Assembly (NCBI GenBank): GCA_037176905.1
Contig: JBBBWG010019112.1
Location: 1 to 64,000, forward strand
Direction of reading: 5' to 3'
From: Azolla pinnata
Lineage: Eukaryota; Streptophyta; Polypodiopsida; Salviniales; Salviniaceae
Length of the DNA stretch: 64,000 bases
The position numbers and the translations under genes are program-made. Every line of letters begins with the position of its first letter. Position 1 is the first letter of the stretch. Below, in pieces: positions 62,697 through 64,000 of this stretch. The notes under the pieces were generated by a model, which searched no databases, was not told where the DNA came from, and saw nothing but the letters and a program-made list of their open reading frames with translations.

Positions 62697-64000
62697 GGGT
62701 GCAGGCGAGGCACGGCTGCTCTGAATTGGCAGAAGAAGGAGCAGAAGAAGCAGAAGCAGAAGAAGAAGGAGCAGAAGAGGAAGGAGCAGAAGAGGAAAGA
62801 GCTGTACAGTCAGTGCTCTGTTTCTAGAGAGAGGATGCTCTGCTTCTAGAGAGAGGATGCTCTGCTTCTAGAGAGAGGATGCTCTGCTTCTAGAGAGAGG
62901 ATGCTCTGCTTCTAGAGAGAGGATGCTCTGTTTCTAGAGAGAGGATGCTCTGCTTCTAGAGAGAGGATGCTCTGTTTCTAGAGAGAGGATGCGCTGCTTC
63001 TAGAGAGATGATGCTCTGTTTCTAGAGAGAGGATGCTGTTCCCTAGAGAGAGGATGCTGGTTCCGGCTCTGCTCCTAGAGAGAGGATGCTCTGTTCCTAG
63101 AGAGAGGATGTTGTGTTCCGGCCTCCGTTTCTCTGTTTCTAGAGGGAGGATGGAGGGCATGCTATGTTCCGGCTCTGTTCCTAGAGAGAGGATGGCTCTA
63201 TTCCTAGAGAGAGGTTGCTGTGGACCGGCTCAGTTCCTAGAGAGAGGATGCGGATGCGCGCTTCCTACTGGGGAGGATGTGCTGTTTGTAGAGAAATGAT
63301 GCTATGTGCTCCTAGAGAGAGGATGCTCTGCTCCTAGAGAGAGGATGCTCTACTCCTAGAGGGAGGATGCTCTGTTCCTAGAGGGATGATGCTCTGTTCC
63401 TAGAGAGATGATGTTATGTGTTCCTAGAGAGAGGATGCTCTGTTCCTAGAGAGATGATGCTCTGTTCCTAGAGAGATGATGCTCTGCTCCTAGAGAGATG
63501 ATGCTCTGCTCCTAGAGAGAGGATGCTTTTCTCAACCCTTCTTCTTCTGTTGTTTCTTCTGCTTCTTTCTTCTGTGATTCTCGCTTGGGTAACGGAAATC
63601 GCTAACATGAAAGTCGAAAACCCCAGAAGCTCTAAAGCACCTGATTCTGGTCGAGCTCACAACCAACAGCTCGCTCTCTCCAACCGCGGAGATTGAGATT
63701 GCGTCGGGCTACTCGCTACATGCACTGCTCGTGCTCCTTCTCAGGCTACCGATGCTCCAACGTGCAACTGGTGTCATTAGGCCCGGTTTAACGCTGGTTT
63801 TCTAGTCTTGTTAGAGGGAGCCGTGATGAAAGTCCCAACCCACGCTGCTGAATGCACGCGCATCAGACCACTCTTCTTTCGCATATGCTCTGTGCAGATC
63901 TCGGAAGCTTTTCTCGAAAAGACTGCACTTCATCCAAAGCATCTGCCCAGAGTCATGGAGCTCGCAGAGTTCGTGTCTTGAGAGAACAAGCCACAGAGGA
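62697..64000. other. MAPKKK promoter/leader region and right edge
   Basis: After a short GAAGAAGCAGAA leader (on the + strand; CTT/CTGC-rich in gene sense) comes a long 22-bp minisatellite (62815-63530). The last 460 bp has mid GC and no recognisable coding region. Another gene could begin beyond the window. Confidence 0.6.
62815..63530. repeat. Minisatellite, about 30 copies of a 22-bp GAGA-type unit
   Basis: The unit TCTAGAGAGAGGATGCTCTG plus two bases is repeated, first nearly perfectly (62815-63020), then with variants (CCTAGAGAGATGATG, insertions of TCCGGC). It lies 120-830 bp upstream of the MAPKKK ATG. Every unit holds GAGAG flanked by a TCTAGA or CCTAGA near-palindrome. Confidence 0.94.

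Noticed and set aside
62815-63530. CRISPR-like array of regular repeats
   Set aside because: Units are contiguous with no unique spacers, in a plant nuclear context. It is a minisatellite.

Overview
This window looks like nuclear DNA of a land plant. Its genes have short exons and GT-AG introns of about 70 to 1,900 bp. The families are plant types: annexin, a glycine-rich two-RRM protein, a ZF-HD zinc-finger homeodomain protein, a GB1/ARLB1-type ARF-like GTPase, and an EDR1/CTR1-type Raf-like MAPKKK. CTT-rich 5' leaders and CCCTAA motifs sit before several start codons. Microsatellites and minisatellites are very abundant and even enter coding exons. I cannot name the species. A non-flowering land plant is possible but unproven. 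No retroelement, virus-like element, CRISPR array, rRNA or tRNA gene could be supported.

Layout on the + strand, left to right. There is no recognisable gene from 1 to about 3.8 kb. Next come annexin (3858-6101, +), a glycine-rich RRM/hnRNP-like protein (7741-9788, +), an intronless multi-pass membrane protein (12786-13856, +), an F-box/LRR-like protein (14824-17877, +), an F-box protein of the At2g26850 type (18949-21929, -) and a NUDT1-like Nudix hydrolase (24555-25504, +). These are followed by an NDUFAF4-like complex I assembly factor (26768-29437, -), a ZF-HD transcription factor (30970-31875, +), a PIG-L GlcNAc-PI de-N-acetylase (34344-38341, -), a glucose-6-phosphate 1-epimerase (41596-46137, -), an OTU deubiquitinase (48702-51093, +), a GB1/ARLB1-like GTPase (52540-53972, +) and an EDR1-like Raf MAPKKK (55175-62696, -). 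Exon-intron structures were worked out by hand, by keeping the reading frame across GT-AG junctions and by recalling conserved family sequence. Thirteen protein genes are proposed.

The genes do not form a pathway. They are unrelated housekeeping, signalling and regulatory genes in an ordinary gene-rich plant region. The unusual material is the repeat landscape. It includes hexameric TTAGGG-type arrays, two separate minisatellites sharing the core AATCGCCCAA, a His-rich coding minisatellite in an F-box protein, and an Asp/Arg microsatellite insertion inside a ZF-HD zinc finger. It also includes seven W-box-bearing tandem repeats upstream of the epimerase, four G-boxes within about 45 bp upstream of the OTU gene, and a long GAGA-type minisatellite upstream of the MAPKKK. 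Two genes carry one-base anomalies, in the epimerase last exon and at a MAPKKK splice donor. These could be assembly errors or real lesions.
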